64,000 nt of DNA, taken from Odontocerum albicorne. Its lineage: Eukaryota; Arthropoda; Insecta; Trichoptera; Odontoceridae. The number at the start of each line of letters is the position of its first letter. The first letter of the stretch is position 1. The stretch is from the NCBI GenBank assembly GCA_949825065.1, contig OX463847.1:33507164-33571163 (forward strand). The letters run 5' to 3'. A program made the position numbers and the translations under genes. Of the stretch, positions 10,842-21,149 are shown piece by piece. The notes under the pieces were generated by a model. It did no database searches and was not told the origin of the DNA. It was given only the letters and a program-made list of their open reading frames with translations.

Positions 10842-10945
10842 TACCTCTGGGGTTTCATTGATGAGCCCTATTTGATATACTTTTGAACTATTAGCTCTGG
10901 GGTTTCATTGATGAGCCCCATTTGATATATGTACTCGTACTTTCG
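10842..10945. repeat. 51-bp tandem duplication
   Basis: Two copies of ctctggggtttcattgatga followed by gcccyatttgatata and gaactatta, offset by 51 bases; the second copy carries an insertion (gtactcg). Just downstream, 11030-11060 has an isolated B-box-like word (gggttcgattcctag) from a SINE head. Confidence 0.8.
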
Positions 10946-11217
10946 AACTATTATTTTACTAACCATTGTTTTAGGGACTGTTTATTTTGCACTATTAATA
11001 TTATTGGTCCTACTTGTTTATAACATATATGTTTCGGGTTCGATTCCTAGCTGGTTTGGAACTAGTTTCAAATTTTTATTTAATATTTAAAAATATATTT
11101 AAGTCCACAGCAATTATTCTTGGAAATGTAACAAAACAAAGGTTCTTAAGATTGTTTGTTTTAAGCAAATCCGTAAAAATATTATGCAAACATTTGAAAC
11201 ACTGTTGGCAAGAGTGA

Positions 11218-11372
11218 AAGTTATCCTATATATTATATATGTTATCCTATGTAATAGTTATCCTATATAATAGTTATCCTATGTAAAAGTTATCCTATGT
11301 AATAGTTATCCTACGTAATAGTTATCATATGTAATAGTTATCCTATGTGATAGTTATCCTATGTAATATAAA
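11218..11372. repeat. 16-bp minisatellite, 9 copies
   Basis: Unit gttatcctatgtaata starts at 11220, then at 11241 and every 16 bases to 11353. Copies differ by single substitutions (tatataat, tacgtaat, catatg). Confidence 0.9.
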
Positions 11373-11397
11373 CGATATTCCTTATCGTGTACTTAGT

Positions 11398-11665
11398 GCT
11401 GAGCATTGTGGCTCTCTGCTATGTCTCGAACTCAGCCCACCACTTAAAGAGGATCCTGTTAACTTCATTGTTTGATTCATCCATCTTATACGACACCTTC
11501 GTCTTGCTCGCAATCCCTTAACTGTCCCAATGATCACCAACTAGACTTTTATCTCTCTTTCTAGCAACATATCTAAAGTACGTACGGATTATTTTTCTGC
11601 ATGGCGTCGAAAGTCTTTCAATAATCTCCAATTCTTGGATGACAGAGACGTTGGTGCGCCTAACT
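11398..11665 (-). pseudogene. NLTR-B reverse transcriptase C-terminus, decayed
   Basis: Minus strand reads RRTNVSVIQELEIIERLST and then a block like FRYVARKRDKSL, matching the family pattern RRTNVSIL.EL.I..RLST....FGHVARK...NLEKLV. Beyond that, stops and shifts appear. DNA-level similarity to the copy at 51480 (agacgttg.tgcgcct, cttaaagaggat) supports a shared family. Confidence 0.75.
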
Positions 11666-11689
11666 AAACTTTAATTATTCAGCACGTTT

Positions 11690-12062
11690 ATTGATTTCTG
11701 AAATCGATTACATATAAAAAAAACAACCCTTACCATAGTCTATTTTTATTAAACACTTCATTGTTAAAACAATTTCGATTATTGCCAGGCGAACATCTTT
11801 TCTAACCAACCAGACCAAAGTAAATAAAGCAAATTACACGGTCGCAAAAAATATTTAAATGATTATTCTTCTTTATGAAATTTATGGACATATACATAAT
11901 AAAAGCGAGATATCATTAATCAAAGACAAAGGAATGGATGGTGGAGAGGAAAGAAAAATCAGGAATGAAACATGTTATATTACTGACTAGAAATTAAGAG
12001 TTTTTTCAGTCGCTTCTTAAGACATGTCAAGGGCGGTGCGGGTCTAACGTTGGAGTCTATAT
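11690..12062 (-). pseudogene. NLTR-C (CR1-like LINE) 3' end
   Basis: Minus strand: NVRPAPPLTCLKKRLKKLL, then ISSQ and a stop. This is the typical end of CR1/Jockey-type reverse transcriptases (LWNSLP..VR.APSL..FKKRLK). About 200 bases of 3' UTR follow, ending in the segment gtctggttggttagaaaag and gcctggcaat that SINE-A also carries as its tail. The copies at 30140 and 37465 have the same order. This copy keeps the last 23 codons free of stops. Confidence 0.75.
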
Positions 12063-12229
12063 TGTTGTTTTTTACCAAGACAAAAACCATAAAAATACAT
12101 TTCATAAAAAAATTATGAGATTAAGAATCCGTCACTCACTGAATTATGAAACATATTACAATGTAAAATAAATCAGTTTTCAGTTGCGATAGACTTAAGC
12201 AAGTTAATTTAACTGGAATGAATGGAGAG

Positions 12230-12400
12230 CGAGCTAGAAGCAGAGACGGGAAATGTCGGAAGGAGATCGGTTTTTTAACTGAAGAAAATGTAAAAAGTAT
12301 GAGAAACAGGATAGGATGTATTTATGAGGACGAGGCGAGGGTTATGAGCTTCTTCTCTCTGACTACCCCAAAAAGGACATGATCGTATATTTGAATCGAA
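12230..12400 (+). mobile_element. NLTR-A 3' terminal fragment
   Basis: The words ggatgtatttatgaggacga, ggcgagggttatgag and ctctctgactaccccaaaa, then ggacatgatcgtat, align with the family end (cgaaggatgtgtg, gtctgcctacccc, agtgtgatcgtat) seen at 16650-16720. Coding content is no longer readable. Confidence 0.5.
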
Positions 12401-13230
12401 TAACGCACTCATCAAATAGCACGCGTATTTTTTCAATGTATTTTGTGTTCAGACCACAGTTGGGGTGAATTTATTGAAAAGTGCTTTAAGCTACATTCGT
12501 GTGTATATTCATAGAACCGTGCGCACTTGAGTTTTTATTTAATTATAACGACAAATTAATATACTATACACCATATATGGGAAAAAAGACAATAATAATT
12601 ATGGAAATAAAATTTTTCGTTTTTGTTATTTTTTTTTTCGTTGAAATAATCGGACATTTTTTTCCAATTTATGGAAATTGTTTCTTTAATTTAAAAATTG
12701 CAAAATAAACGAAAAAATAAAAATGTTTTTTTTTTAATTAAAATTGTCTGCTTCGTTGCAATACTTTTCCAAACAATACTTTTTTAATATCTCTTAGCCT
12801 TTATCCAGGTGCTTGCTGTAGAGATAATTAAAATTAAACTTTTAACATTTAATTTCAAAGTTTTTGCATAGCGCCCGTTTTACAAAAGGAATTTTTAATT
12901 TTTACTAGTCACTTCGTTACAAAAGGGAACAGTTTGAAGAAGATATTTATAAACGAAACTTGATTATGGTAAGAGAAGACAAGAATTTCAGATTAAAAAT
13001 TAATTTAAGGAGTAATTTTTTTGTTCGTTTTAATTTTAAATAAGGACAAAATTACGCGACAAATTTAATTTTGTAAAGGGGGCAGTATAAATCAAAGAAG
13101 AGGTGACCCTTTTGTAACAAAGGAGATGAAAAAAATCTAATTTAATTACTTCACTGTTAGTTGTAAAATAACTTAGAAAGTGTGAATTGTCAAAAAAAAA
13201 TGCGCAGAATAACAAGTTATAAAGAAAAAA
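12400..13230. other. AT-rich stretch without recognised features
   Basis: Very AT-rich with many homopolymer T and A runs; no family signal. Confidence 0.6.
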
Positions 13231-14340
13231 ATATATAAGGTGTCAGCGTGTAGCGAGATGTTAAGTTAAGTTATGCTAGTACCTTGATGACAGTAATGGC
13301 TAGTCTAGGTTTACTTAGAAAATACTTAGTCCCAAGTCCGCTGATATATCGAACTCTTAACCTTTAGTTCCTAGCAGTTATCAATACACAGACAGGACCA
13401 CATCCTGGAAACTGTGTGGACCCACATGCTGAACTTGGTAGAGAGGCACAGAGGCTGGTTGCTTTTGCTTATGTGTTTACCGTTTCCTCTCTCCTAATCC
13501 TTCCAACTTATATCAACATTTGTATATCCCAAAACATTTCTATAACACTTTTGCTACCCGTTAACATCCACAAGTCCATATTTCCTCTAGGAACTAATAC
13601 TACACCCGAAATTAATGTGTATTGGCAGCAGGGTTAATCATGGCTTTCGATAAAATGTATGTAGTAACGAAAAATTCTAAGTTCAGAGAGACTCTTGATA
13701 AGTGTTTTTTTTTTTAATTTTTAGCAATTCGAATTATTTCTTAAGTTTTAACTACCTCGACACCTATCCATAAACTCCAATATTCAAAATGGATGACTAG
13801 TTCATAGTTCAATACGTTGGATAATAACTTACTCATAAACCATCAGAATTATAAAACAAATTTATCTTTGGTGAATATATTCACTTTCGTTCGGCTTGAT
13901 TATTGCAATCGAGTTAGTGTGGACTTGCCAAAGTTTGAAATTGAAAGGCTATACAGAAAGTTTTCAATCCAGAGCTCTGTTGATTTTTTATACTGGCTAA
14001 TTCAACCGGATAACTCCGCTGATAAAGGAATTTCACTTGTTGATGTGTCCTGTAAGCTGTACTTTATGATTATAATTATAACCGTTTATAATTTAATTAT
14101 AACCGTTTTTAATTACTATTTGTTAGAAAGGTTAATTCTGGGAGATGTGGCACGGTTAGATCGGCTTTATCCAAAAGTGCGAACAACCTTATTTTTACCG
14201 ATTTGATAATCTTGATATTTTGGAGTAGCTTGCCCAATGAAATTATAATGTATTGTAATATTGTATATTATAATATTATGTACTGTCTTGTATCGCATTG
14301 TCTTGTTTTTATTGCACTGTTATTGTAATAATAATAACAA
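13230..14340. other. Unassigned sequence with a 129-codon open frame
   Basis: 13230-13660 is less AT-rich than its surroundings and may be an old insertion, but no motif is recognised. A plus-strand frame from 13817 to 14206 is open for 129 codons (it contains FVRLDYCNRVSVDLPKFEIE and later an Ile/Tyr-rich run). I do not recognise it. Its second half is low complexity and repeats taattataaccgttt, so I do not call it a gene. Confidence 0.35.
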
Positions 14341-14344
14341 TAAA

Positions 14345-14620
14345 AGGACAATTTAAATAGCACCGTTTAGGGAGCACACTCTTCAAGGGCTTTCTAATTC
14401 GGGATTCGAATGCACTATTATTGAGACATAATAGAAATTAAAAAAAAATTTATTGAGGATCAAATAGGCAAACAGTGACGGTGACCATTAAATAAGGAAC
14501 GTCCCCACATCTGCAAATGTTTAAAAAAATATATTTCGTAAGAAAACTGTAGAAAACATACCAAGAGAAGATGAACTATAAAGATTCTTTTGTAGATCTT
14601 CAAATTTGTAAAAATAATAC
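14345..14620 (+). repeat. Interspersed repeat R4, copy 1
   Basis: Aligns over about 250 bases with 21945-22215: shared words include tttag.g.acacactcttc, aattcgg, cactattatt.a, catctgcaaatgttta and aatatattt.gt. Neither copy has a coding motif or recognisable ends. Probably a non-autonomous transposon or LTR fragment; strand is arbitrary. Confidence 0.55.
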
Positions 14621-14905
14621 ATTGAGCTTTAGGTAGTGCATGTTTATCTCAAATTCTGAATAGACTTCACAAAAAAAGGCTGTCAGCAAGCGCTTCCCAA
14701 AGCCACACAGCCACCCATATCTACAACACCTTAAGGCAGAGTAAGATCGATCCAACTGAAAGACTACTCCAGAAAACAATTGCTACCAAAAAACAAGATC
14801 ATTAATTCATCAAATAGTACGCAAAAATAATGTGACTTGTAATAACAAAACAAATACGCTAAACTTTTATGTTTATAATTTTTTTGTGAAATAAATAAAA
14901 CTTAT
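14620..14905. other. No recognised feature
   Basis: 14670-14790 is less AT-rich (caagcgcttcccaaagccac and following), but I could not assign it. Confidence 0.4.
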
Positions 14906-14909
14906 TTTT

Positions 14910-15210
14910 TATTTTGAGTTCATCACTGTTTTATTTGAGTACACTACGTCAGGTAAAGTTGTAAAATACATTTTTTCTAACTGTGATATGTACAGGAGAA
15001 GGGGAGGAGAGAAGAGGCTAATAAAGGGAGGGACCATCCGTTTGACGCCTACCTAATCCTCTTTCCTCATTAGCCACTTCTCCCCTCCCCATCTCCGGTA
15101 CCTATTACAATTAGAAAAAATGTATTTTACAACATCACCTGACGAGGAAGACAGAGGTCTTTGAAACCGGTAGTGAACTAAAATAACACAGTGATGTAAT
15201 CAAAACAAAA
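14910..15210. mobile_element. Foldback element with hammerhead motif (Penelope/retrozyme-like)
   Basis: Two arms are inverted copies: the left has gttgtaaaatacattttttc and gagaaggggaggagagaag, the right has cttctcccctccccatctc and gaaaaaatgtattttacaac. Outer segments (catcactgttttattt / aaaataacacagtgatg) also pair. A central loop of about 30 bases spans 15030-15060. The right arm carries HHR-2; the left arm lacks the matching 29 bases. The resemblance to the 32.6 kb palindrome suggests head-to-head copies of one retroelement end. Confidence 0.7.
15135..15176 (+). ncRNA. Hammerhead ribozyme motif, HHR-2
   Basis: Plus strand: stem I UCAC (15135-15138), core CUGACGA (15139-15145; the fifth core base is variable in hammerheads), stem II GGAAGAC-AGAG-GUCUUU (15146-15162), GAAA (15163-15166), CCGG, UA (15171-15172) and closing GUGA (15173-15176). 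Stem III is the palindrome ACCGGU with cleavage after GUA. Stem II pairs AAGAC with GUCUU. All required core residues are present. Confidence 0.75.
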
Positions 15211-15920
15211 GAGAGGTGTTTTATTTACTTCATGGAAAATTTATAATCATAACATTACAAAGTAAAACAAACGTTTTTTCTAAGATTCAAGAAATTTTAT
15301 GTTTAATTTTATTATACTGTTTTGATTTATCGTATTTTATTATGTTATTGCATTTCGTTGTTTTCGGTATAACTTAGCTGGCTTATTACAATGTGGCGAT
15401 ATCTTCAAACTTGCTAGAAATGTGTGATTCGAGAACTACCGTAATTGAAACTTGCAAAACCATAATCTAAATTATGCTTAGAGTAATAACATCGTCAAAA
15501 CCGAAGTGAAAAGTATGAATTAATAAAACTACTGTTTTAGATTGACATGCGATGTTAGTGTAAAGAAATATCAAGGGACTCGCTGATAGTTGAGACATAT
15601 GATATTAATCACACGGGGAAGTTGTTCTGACAGATTTACGGTGATCATACCCAAGTAGACTAGGAGCGAGGTACACGCAGAGGAAAAGAAGGATATAAAT
15701 AAATAAATCGACTGAACAAAGGAGGGGAGTGTTAGATTATAAAGAGGATTGGCAAAGAGGAGCGATAAAACACACATTGTGAGAAAAAACACATGTGTAA
15801 ATAAAGATAAAAAATGTTTTGAAATATTGATATTTTTCAAAGAATCGATTATTTATTTCGTCTCATTTAGTTCCATTTTTCATTCGGTAGGGACTGAATC
15901 TTTTGAATTCACGGAAAAAA
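15210..15920. other. AT-rich stretch without recognised features
   Basis: No motif found. The short open frames on both strands at 15571-16012 have no recognisable domain. Confidence 0.55.
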
Positions 15921-15921
15921 T

Positions 15922-16085
15922 TCATAGCCTAAGAGTAACGGGTTCTGTTCAACATAAAACCCAATTTATTATAAAAGGGTTCCAGTCTAGTGTTCACTCG
16001 ATGTCACTTTAACATATTTCTGTTTGGTTGAAAGAGATCACCACATGGTTAAATCCTGCTAGGTTGTACTTTAAACAAAGAAAAT
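15922..16085 (+). mobile_element. SINE-A copy, head lost
   Basis: Body and tail only: aaaagggttccagtctagtg, then ttaacatatttctgtttggt, tgaaagagatcaccacatgg and ctgctaggttgtac. The tRNA-like head is unrecognisable. Confidence 0.65.
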
Positions 16086-16139
16086 AAAAAACATGATCCA
16101 TCCATTTAAAATTCTATAATTAGTAATGTATTTATTTCA

Positions 16140-16725
16140 CTTCACCAAAGTACCAGAGGATTTGAGAATGAATGTTGCAAAATCCAAAGCTGTGGTGATA
16201 GAAAAGTGTGAAAGGGAAAGTGGATGTGATTTATGGGTGAATGATGAACAATTTTTAGCACCAAAAGTATTTTACAACCCACTTTGATGTATGATATTGA
16301 AATTTGGACGTGAAAATGATTGAAAGGAACTGGATAAATGCTGTAGAAATTGCGTTCACTGAGAAGGGAATCAAGTGATAAGGGATGAATGTGAACAGAC
16401 TGATGTGTTGAGTAAGATGAAGAAGAGTATTTTGAGATGATTTGTGCATGTAGAAGGAAAAAAATGAAGACATACTAAAAATACATTCATAATGCAAATG
16501 TGACTAGAAGGCGTGGCAGAGAAAGTCCGAGGAAAATAAAGTAGGACCAAGTGATTGATACTTTGAAAGAAGGAATCATAAAAAAGTCAAAATAATCATA
16601 GGAGTTGTAAGTGCATGGATGTAAAAGGGCGAAGGATGTGTGCGGAGATAGGAACGTCTAACTCTATATTCTCTGCCTACCCCGACAAAGAAACAGTGTG
16701 ATGATATGGATGTATGTAATATACG
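16140..16725 (+). pseudogene. NLTR-A retrotransposon 3' half, best copy
   Basis: Longest family copy here. It reads EDLRMNVAKSKAVVIEKCER, then SGCDLWVNDEQ (16165-16255), PTLMYDIEIW (about 16280), NAVEIAFTEKGIK (16340), a decayed LRWFVHVEG block (16430-16460), NVTRRRGRESPRKIK (16495-16540), DQVIDTLKEG, and the end motif CKRAKDVCGDRNV (16625-16665). This is the palm-to-thumb and C-terminal part of a non-LTR reverse transcriptase. Frameshifts at about 16255 and 16430 and several stops make it a pseudogene. It defines the order of motifs used to recognise the other fragments. Confidence 0.8.
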
Positions 16726-16751
16726 TGAGCCTAAAATATATTACATTGTAC

Positions 16752-16988
16752 TTAATTACGCTTTCATTGTATACTGTACAATCTAGCGAGCTTATTACCA
16801 TGTGGTAATAAGATGACCTAAAGACCCTAGTAAGTACTATAAAGAGGTCCTAGTGAAAACTACAATGAGGCCCTAGTGAGAACTACACTGGATGTTTTTA
16901 GAAAACAAAAACTACGTTAACGGAAACCGAATCTAAAACCCGCGGTATGGAAGATATGCGTCTTATCAACTAGACTGCGGATGTCCTT
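16752..16988 (-). mobile_element. SINE-A copy with tripled segment
   Basis: Minus-strand tail (ctgtacaatctagcgagctt, then attaccatgtggtaat) and body. The segment 'aaagaccctagtaagtacta / agaggtcctagtgaaaacta / gaggccctagtgagaactac' is present three times in a row, an expansion not seen in other copies. A head remnant lies at 16960-16985 (atcaactagactgcggatg). Confidence 0.7.
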
Positions 16989-16989
16989 T

Positions 16990-17330
16990 ATCCACGAAGG
17001 TCGATAAAATATGTCAACGTAAGCAACAAATTACAGAACTTTAATTTAAAAAATAACGCCGATATTTTCCTCAAAAATAATATTTACTGAGGCCTACAAA
17101 CGATTTTTATGGTCTTCATCTCTTTTTACAAATATAAGAAAAGGAAAGGATAAAGGAAATTTTATGAAATTCCAAAACCAAATATCGCCAAACAAATTGT
17201 AGTTTTCTCGTTTACCTCTCCAATACGTTACCGTTTGAACCACAATGCGAAATCACGTTTACGCTAGAATTTCCACCGTAAAACACGTAACAAGATTCGT
17301 AAAACGTCTGTGATTCGAGATGTCTGATAC
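16990..17330. other. No recognised feature
   Basis: AT-rich with some CG dinucleotides; no repeat or coding signature recognised. Confidence 0.5.
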
Positions 17331-17334
17331 AGCT

Positions 17335-17395
17335 AAACACACACAGAACGCCCTCGGGGATATAGGAAGATACTGACTATATGTGACTTTAGTTA
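17335..17395 (+). mobile_element. SINE-C tail fragment
   Basis: gccctcggggatataggaag followed by atgtgacttt aligns with the SINE-C tail at 52500-52540 (gctcggggatataaagatac, atgtgacttcg). Confidence 0.45.
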
Positions 17396-17521
17396 AACCG
17401 TCGTAGAATATTAAGTTAAGAAAAACTTTATACGACTACTTCATTACTGTTGACAATGAAAAAGAACGATTGTAGACGATGGAAAAACGATAATTATTAT
17501 TTGCTTCAAAAAGTGACTTAA

Positions 17522-18185
17522 GGGGGGTATTCTATTAAAGGCGTGAATTTCGGGCATTTTTTCAGACTAAATAAAATAAATACAAAAAATATTTTTTCCA
17601 TACTTTTTTTTACAGTTTATTTATTGATGATTTGAGATGGTACAGAAAAAAATTAGATTTTTTTTTTTTTTTTTTTTTTTTAATTCAAAAAGTTATCAAC
17701 TGTCGACATGATTGGAACCCTTTCGTAAATTTTAAACAAAAATCATATACAGTTTCTTGATAGTAAATAATGTCGTTATAGCTGGTACCAAAGAAAAAAA
17801 AACGTAAAATAACGGCTGTCTGAAAAAAAAATTCGTAGTAGCAAATAGTAGCAAAAATAGTTTTGAATTTTTAAAGGAAGGAATGATAGAGAAACATCTA
17901 TCAAAGTTTCATATCAAATTTGAAGGTAATCGGTTGTATGGAACTTGAGATTTTATGTCGACCAGGTCGAAAAAAGTACTCGTATTTATGAGAAAAACGC
18001 GTTTAAAGTTTTGAGATTGTCTGAGTCATTCCAGTGCGGCGTAATTGCTACCTCGTTTATAGCTATAGCTTCGTAAATATTAAGAATTTTAAAATTTTCT
18101 TTTGAGAACATATTCTTAAAGGGCTAAACTTTAAGAATATGCAAAAAAAATTGTTTTGTTTTAATTTCTAGAGTAGAATACCCTC
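17522..18185. mobile_element. TTAA-flanked non-autonomous DNA element, 664 bp
   Basis: Both ends abut TTAA (17518-17521 and 18186-18189). Inward-reading termini are GGGGGGTATTCTATT and GAGGGTATTCTACTC, inverted repeats with one G missing. TTAA duplication is typical of piggyBac and some ISL2EU-like elements. The interior has no transposase but holds a 24-base T run (17658-17681) and words such as gagaaaaacgcgtttaaagt. I recall similar elements as widespread in animal genomes, but cannot assign a superfamily. Confidence 0.75.
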
Positions 18186-18300
18186 TTAATAACCTTTATA
18201 TCTATTTTCAATGACATATCGTGTCTTTTTCTATTCTCCATAAGAATGTTTTGTATATTTTCTTTTCATATATTTTTAATCTACACTTAAGTCATTTGAA

Positions 18301-18666
18301 ATGATGTTACGATTTCCATGGTCAGCAAAACGAACTGACGCCTCCATTCTCGAACAATTAAGAATCACCGACAGTTTGTCGACAATATGCCTTCGACGAG
18401 TCCTCCGATTTTTTGGGTACATTGCTCGTGCCCGAGGAGACAGCTTTGAGAGTTTTGTGGTAACTAGGGCCGTAGAAGGACGACGCACAAGAGGAAGAAT
18501 CCCAATACATTGGTCTGACCAAGTGAGAGACGCAACTGACCACCCTGAACAACTGCCCTTTGAACCGCGAAGTGCAGGAATGAATGGAGAGCAATCGTCG
18601 GAGGCTATCATGGGAATCATAATGCTCAAGATGATTGGTTATTTAATCACTATTGTCAACTTTTAA
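18301..18666 (+). pseudogene. NLTR-B-like reverse transcriptase C-terminus, 5' truncated
   Basis: A 121-codon frame reads MMLRFPWSAKRTDASILEQL, then RITDSLSTICLRRVLRFFGY, IARARGD, and VEGRRTRGRIPIHWSDQVRD. This matches the end of the arthropod endonuclease-reverse transcriptase family (RRMLRIPWTAKRTN.SILEQL..LSTICL.RVL.FFGHIAR..VEG.R.RGR.P.RWSDQVR). After about 18545 the match continues in another frame (CRNEWRAIVGG, HGNHNAQDD), so there is one frameshift. Otherwise it is better preserved than the other NLTR-B copies. It starts about 110 bases after the TTAA element and lacks the catalytic domain. Confidence 0.8.
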
Positions 18667-18818
18667 TTTGTAATTGTTTGTTCTGACTTTTATAATGTTT
18701 TGTTTTATTTATGCGTATCCTAAAATTAGCATAACTTATGTCTGCATGGTCGAAACATATATTTTCGTACGGCAATAAATTAGCCGATTGTACTAGCTTT
18801 AGTACCAAATCAAGTATG

Positions 18819-19005
18819 ACTTCCGTAACCTAGTTGGTAAAATGTCCTCGAACAATTCGGGGGGTTACACGTTCGATTCCCGTTGGAATGCAATTTATTA
18901 TAAAACAGGTTTCAGTCACGTTTTCTCTTAAAGCCTTTAAAATATTTTTGGTAGGTTGGAAGAAATTATCATATGATAATAAACTCACCATGTAATACAA
19001 TATAA
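18819..19005 (+). mobile_element. SINE-A copy, near full length
   Basis: Head acttccgtaacctagttggt with B box cgttcgattcccgttggaat, body acaggtttcagtcacg and tail (ttggtaggttggaagaaatt, then atcatatgataataaactc). Confidence 0.8.
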
Positions 19006-20257
19006 TATAGAAATAATAAAATATTTAATTATCAATACATTGGATACTGGTACAATATTTTTGAGAGGATAGAGAAAAACAGCTTAAAATTGTCCATGGT
19101 ACATTTACTTGACACCTTAAAATGTGATATTCGTTATTCGTCTGAGACATTTAAAACTGTATACCATAGACGTTCATCATATCTGTTTTTTCTGTTCATT
19201 TTAAAATCCGGACTACATTCATAATTATAATCTAATAAACCTTGGTGAATTGAAAAAGTTATACAAAGAACAAAAATCAAAGAACAACAATAGTTGAAAG
19301 ATTAAGATGTTATGGTTTTAGATATCACGATTTTTTTTTCAAAAAAGTCAAAAAGAAATATAAATACATTATGACAACATAAAAACACTTTTTTTTAAAT
19401 CCATTTGTATTCATTCGTGATGTTAAAATGTTTAATTTTGTGCTTATAATTTTACTTGTTATTTTTCAATCATAAAATTTTCCAAGTAGGTACAAAGAAG
19501 TTTTCAGTTTTATTCCAAGTTAGTTTAATAAACCAAAATCAAAAAGTATAAGTGAGTTTGAATGAACGAAATCCCGTTCACATTTTAAAATATCGTAAAT
19601 GTTCCAAGAAAATTCATGTAACGAAAATAGCCGGCAATCAAGAAAAGTGTTACAAATCATTCTAGTTTGGGTAGATTGTCTATGTAAAAAAAGTAATTAT
19701 AAAGTATATCAAATAAATTGATTTCCTGTTTTTAAATAGTAAATTAAGTTATCATAGATTAACAAACAAATCAACCAGATTTACACAAAATTACCTGGAA
19801 AACTTTGATTGAATTTATTATCTCATAGATGTTAGGTAAACCGTAGTAAAGACCTGTATACACAATAGTTAGAGATAGCACAGCATAAAAGAGTTGCCTA
19901 GTCTTCGAGATAAACACCCCTTAGTAAGCTGTAAGAGGTACAAGCCAAGCTTATTCCCAGTAGCCTTGTCTTACAGAATAAATCTTTTGATACCTCAGGT
20001 TTAGTAGGACTCGAGGAAATGTATCAAATTTATGTTTGATTGTGATTTATTTCGATTCAACTTAATTTTCTTTCATTATTACACAAAAATAAATTTGTAT
20101 GTAATAAATTTCATTTAATTTTCTCTCAGTATATTACAAATAAACATTGTATCTTGTAAAGAGAAACGAGTCTGTTGAAATTCATGCAAGCAAATTAATA
20201 TGCAAAAATACTTTAATGGATAATAGATCTCAAATGTTTTAGATGTAACAGCCGAAA
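19005..20257. other. AT-rich stretch without recognised features
   Basis: 1.25 kb of AT-rich sequence with A/T runs. No terminal repeats or coding motifs seen. Confidence 0.6.
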
Positions 20258-20388
20258 TAAATGGAACATGTTATGTAGATATCGTTAAGTAAGTGGAATT
20301 AAATGGAACATGTTATGTAGATATCATTAAGTAAGTGGAATTAAATGGAACATGTTATGTAGATATCATTAAGTAAGTGGAATTAAAT
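20258..20388. repeat. 42-bp tandem repeat, 3 copies
   Basis: Unit starts taaatggaacatgttatgta and continues gatatcattaagtaagtgga at. Copies begin at 20258, 20300 and 20342 and differ at one base (atcg in the first, atca in the others). The near identity suggests recent expansion. Confidence 0.9.
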
Positions 20389-20805
20389 TTAATTGTTGAG
20401 TTTTCTTACAAAAATATTTAGCTCCGAATCTATCGAATGGCGTATTTTCTAAGAAATAAAATTTATAATACAAATTTATTTGTTGTATCATCATTTAGTC
20501 TCTATTGTTCCATTTCTTAAGTATAATAGTAACTATAAATCATTATTAAATGAGAAATATTAAATATTTCTGATTCAGGTAATCACCACCGTGTTCTCAT
20601 AGTTTTTATACTAAGGAGGCAGACTTTCAAATTGATTTTAATCTTAAATCTTATTTAATTCTATGTCTTTCACTTACTTCTAAATTTTCCAAAGTTTCGC
20701 TTGCTGCATAACATTTTAACGTAATAAATCGATAAACGCACAATCGTCATCTTTCCATAGAACGACTGATAGTTATTGACGATAGCGAGGAATCGCCCAT
20801 AACAT
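20388..20805. other. AT-rich stretch without recognised features
   Basis: No signal found, apart from a few CG-containing words near 20730-20800 that could belong to the end of the piggyBac-like remnant that follows. Confidence 0.5.
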
Positions 20806-21144
20806 CTATGAGTAAAAAAAATACAGTATTCCTGAGGTAGTTTTTAAGGAATATTTTAGTTTAGTATAGAAAAGCTGTAAATATTTCCCTTTGCGGAGAG
20901 CCAAATTACACTCCTTACACATTGTATCAGGTCTCATTTCTCCCCTTGTGCTTAACACATACCTTGCAAGTTCCACAGGGTTTTTCTTTTTATCAGATGA
21001 TAGAATAAATATCAACACCTGTTTAGACATACTCATTGACAACCTGTTTGAAGGATCCTGCCAATTTATTTTTCTATTTGGACTCGAAGACTGTCGTTGG
21101 TCGCCAGATTCATATGTTAAAATCTTAAAGATCAAACATTTCAC
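20806..21144 (-). pseudogene. piggyBac-like transposase C-terminus, decayed
   Basis: Open for 112 codons on the minus strand. Residues 30-97 read as pieces PSNRLSMSMSKQVL, SSDKKKNPVELARYVLSTRG, EMRPDTMCKECNLAL and LFYTKLKYS. piggyBac transposases end in a Cys-rich zinc-binding module with the order N-R-L-x-x-H...KxNPxRxCxVCxxxGxRxxTxYxCxxCxVALC...xxYHTK. Here one C-x2-C pair (C76, C79) and the flanking TK remain, while the other Cys/His are lost. The catalytic Asp domain is absent. With TTAA elements at 17.5 and 56.6 kb this adds to piggyBac activity in the genome's past. No domain search could be run. Confidence 0.5.
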
Positions 21145-21149
21145 TACTC

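Noticed and set aside
13817..14206. 129-codon open frame as a gene
   Set aside because: No domain recognised, low-complexity second half with an internal repeat, no supporting neighbours.
17658..17681. Long T run as a retroposon poly(A) tail
   Set aside because: It lies in the interior of the TTAA-flanked element, not at an end, and no retroposon precedes it.
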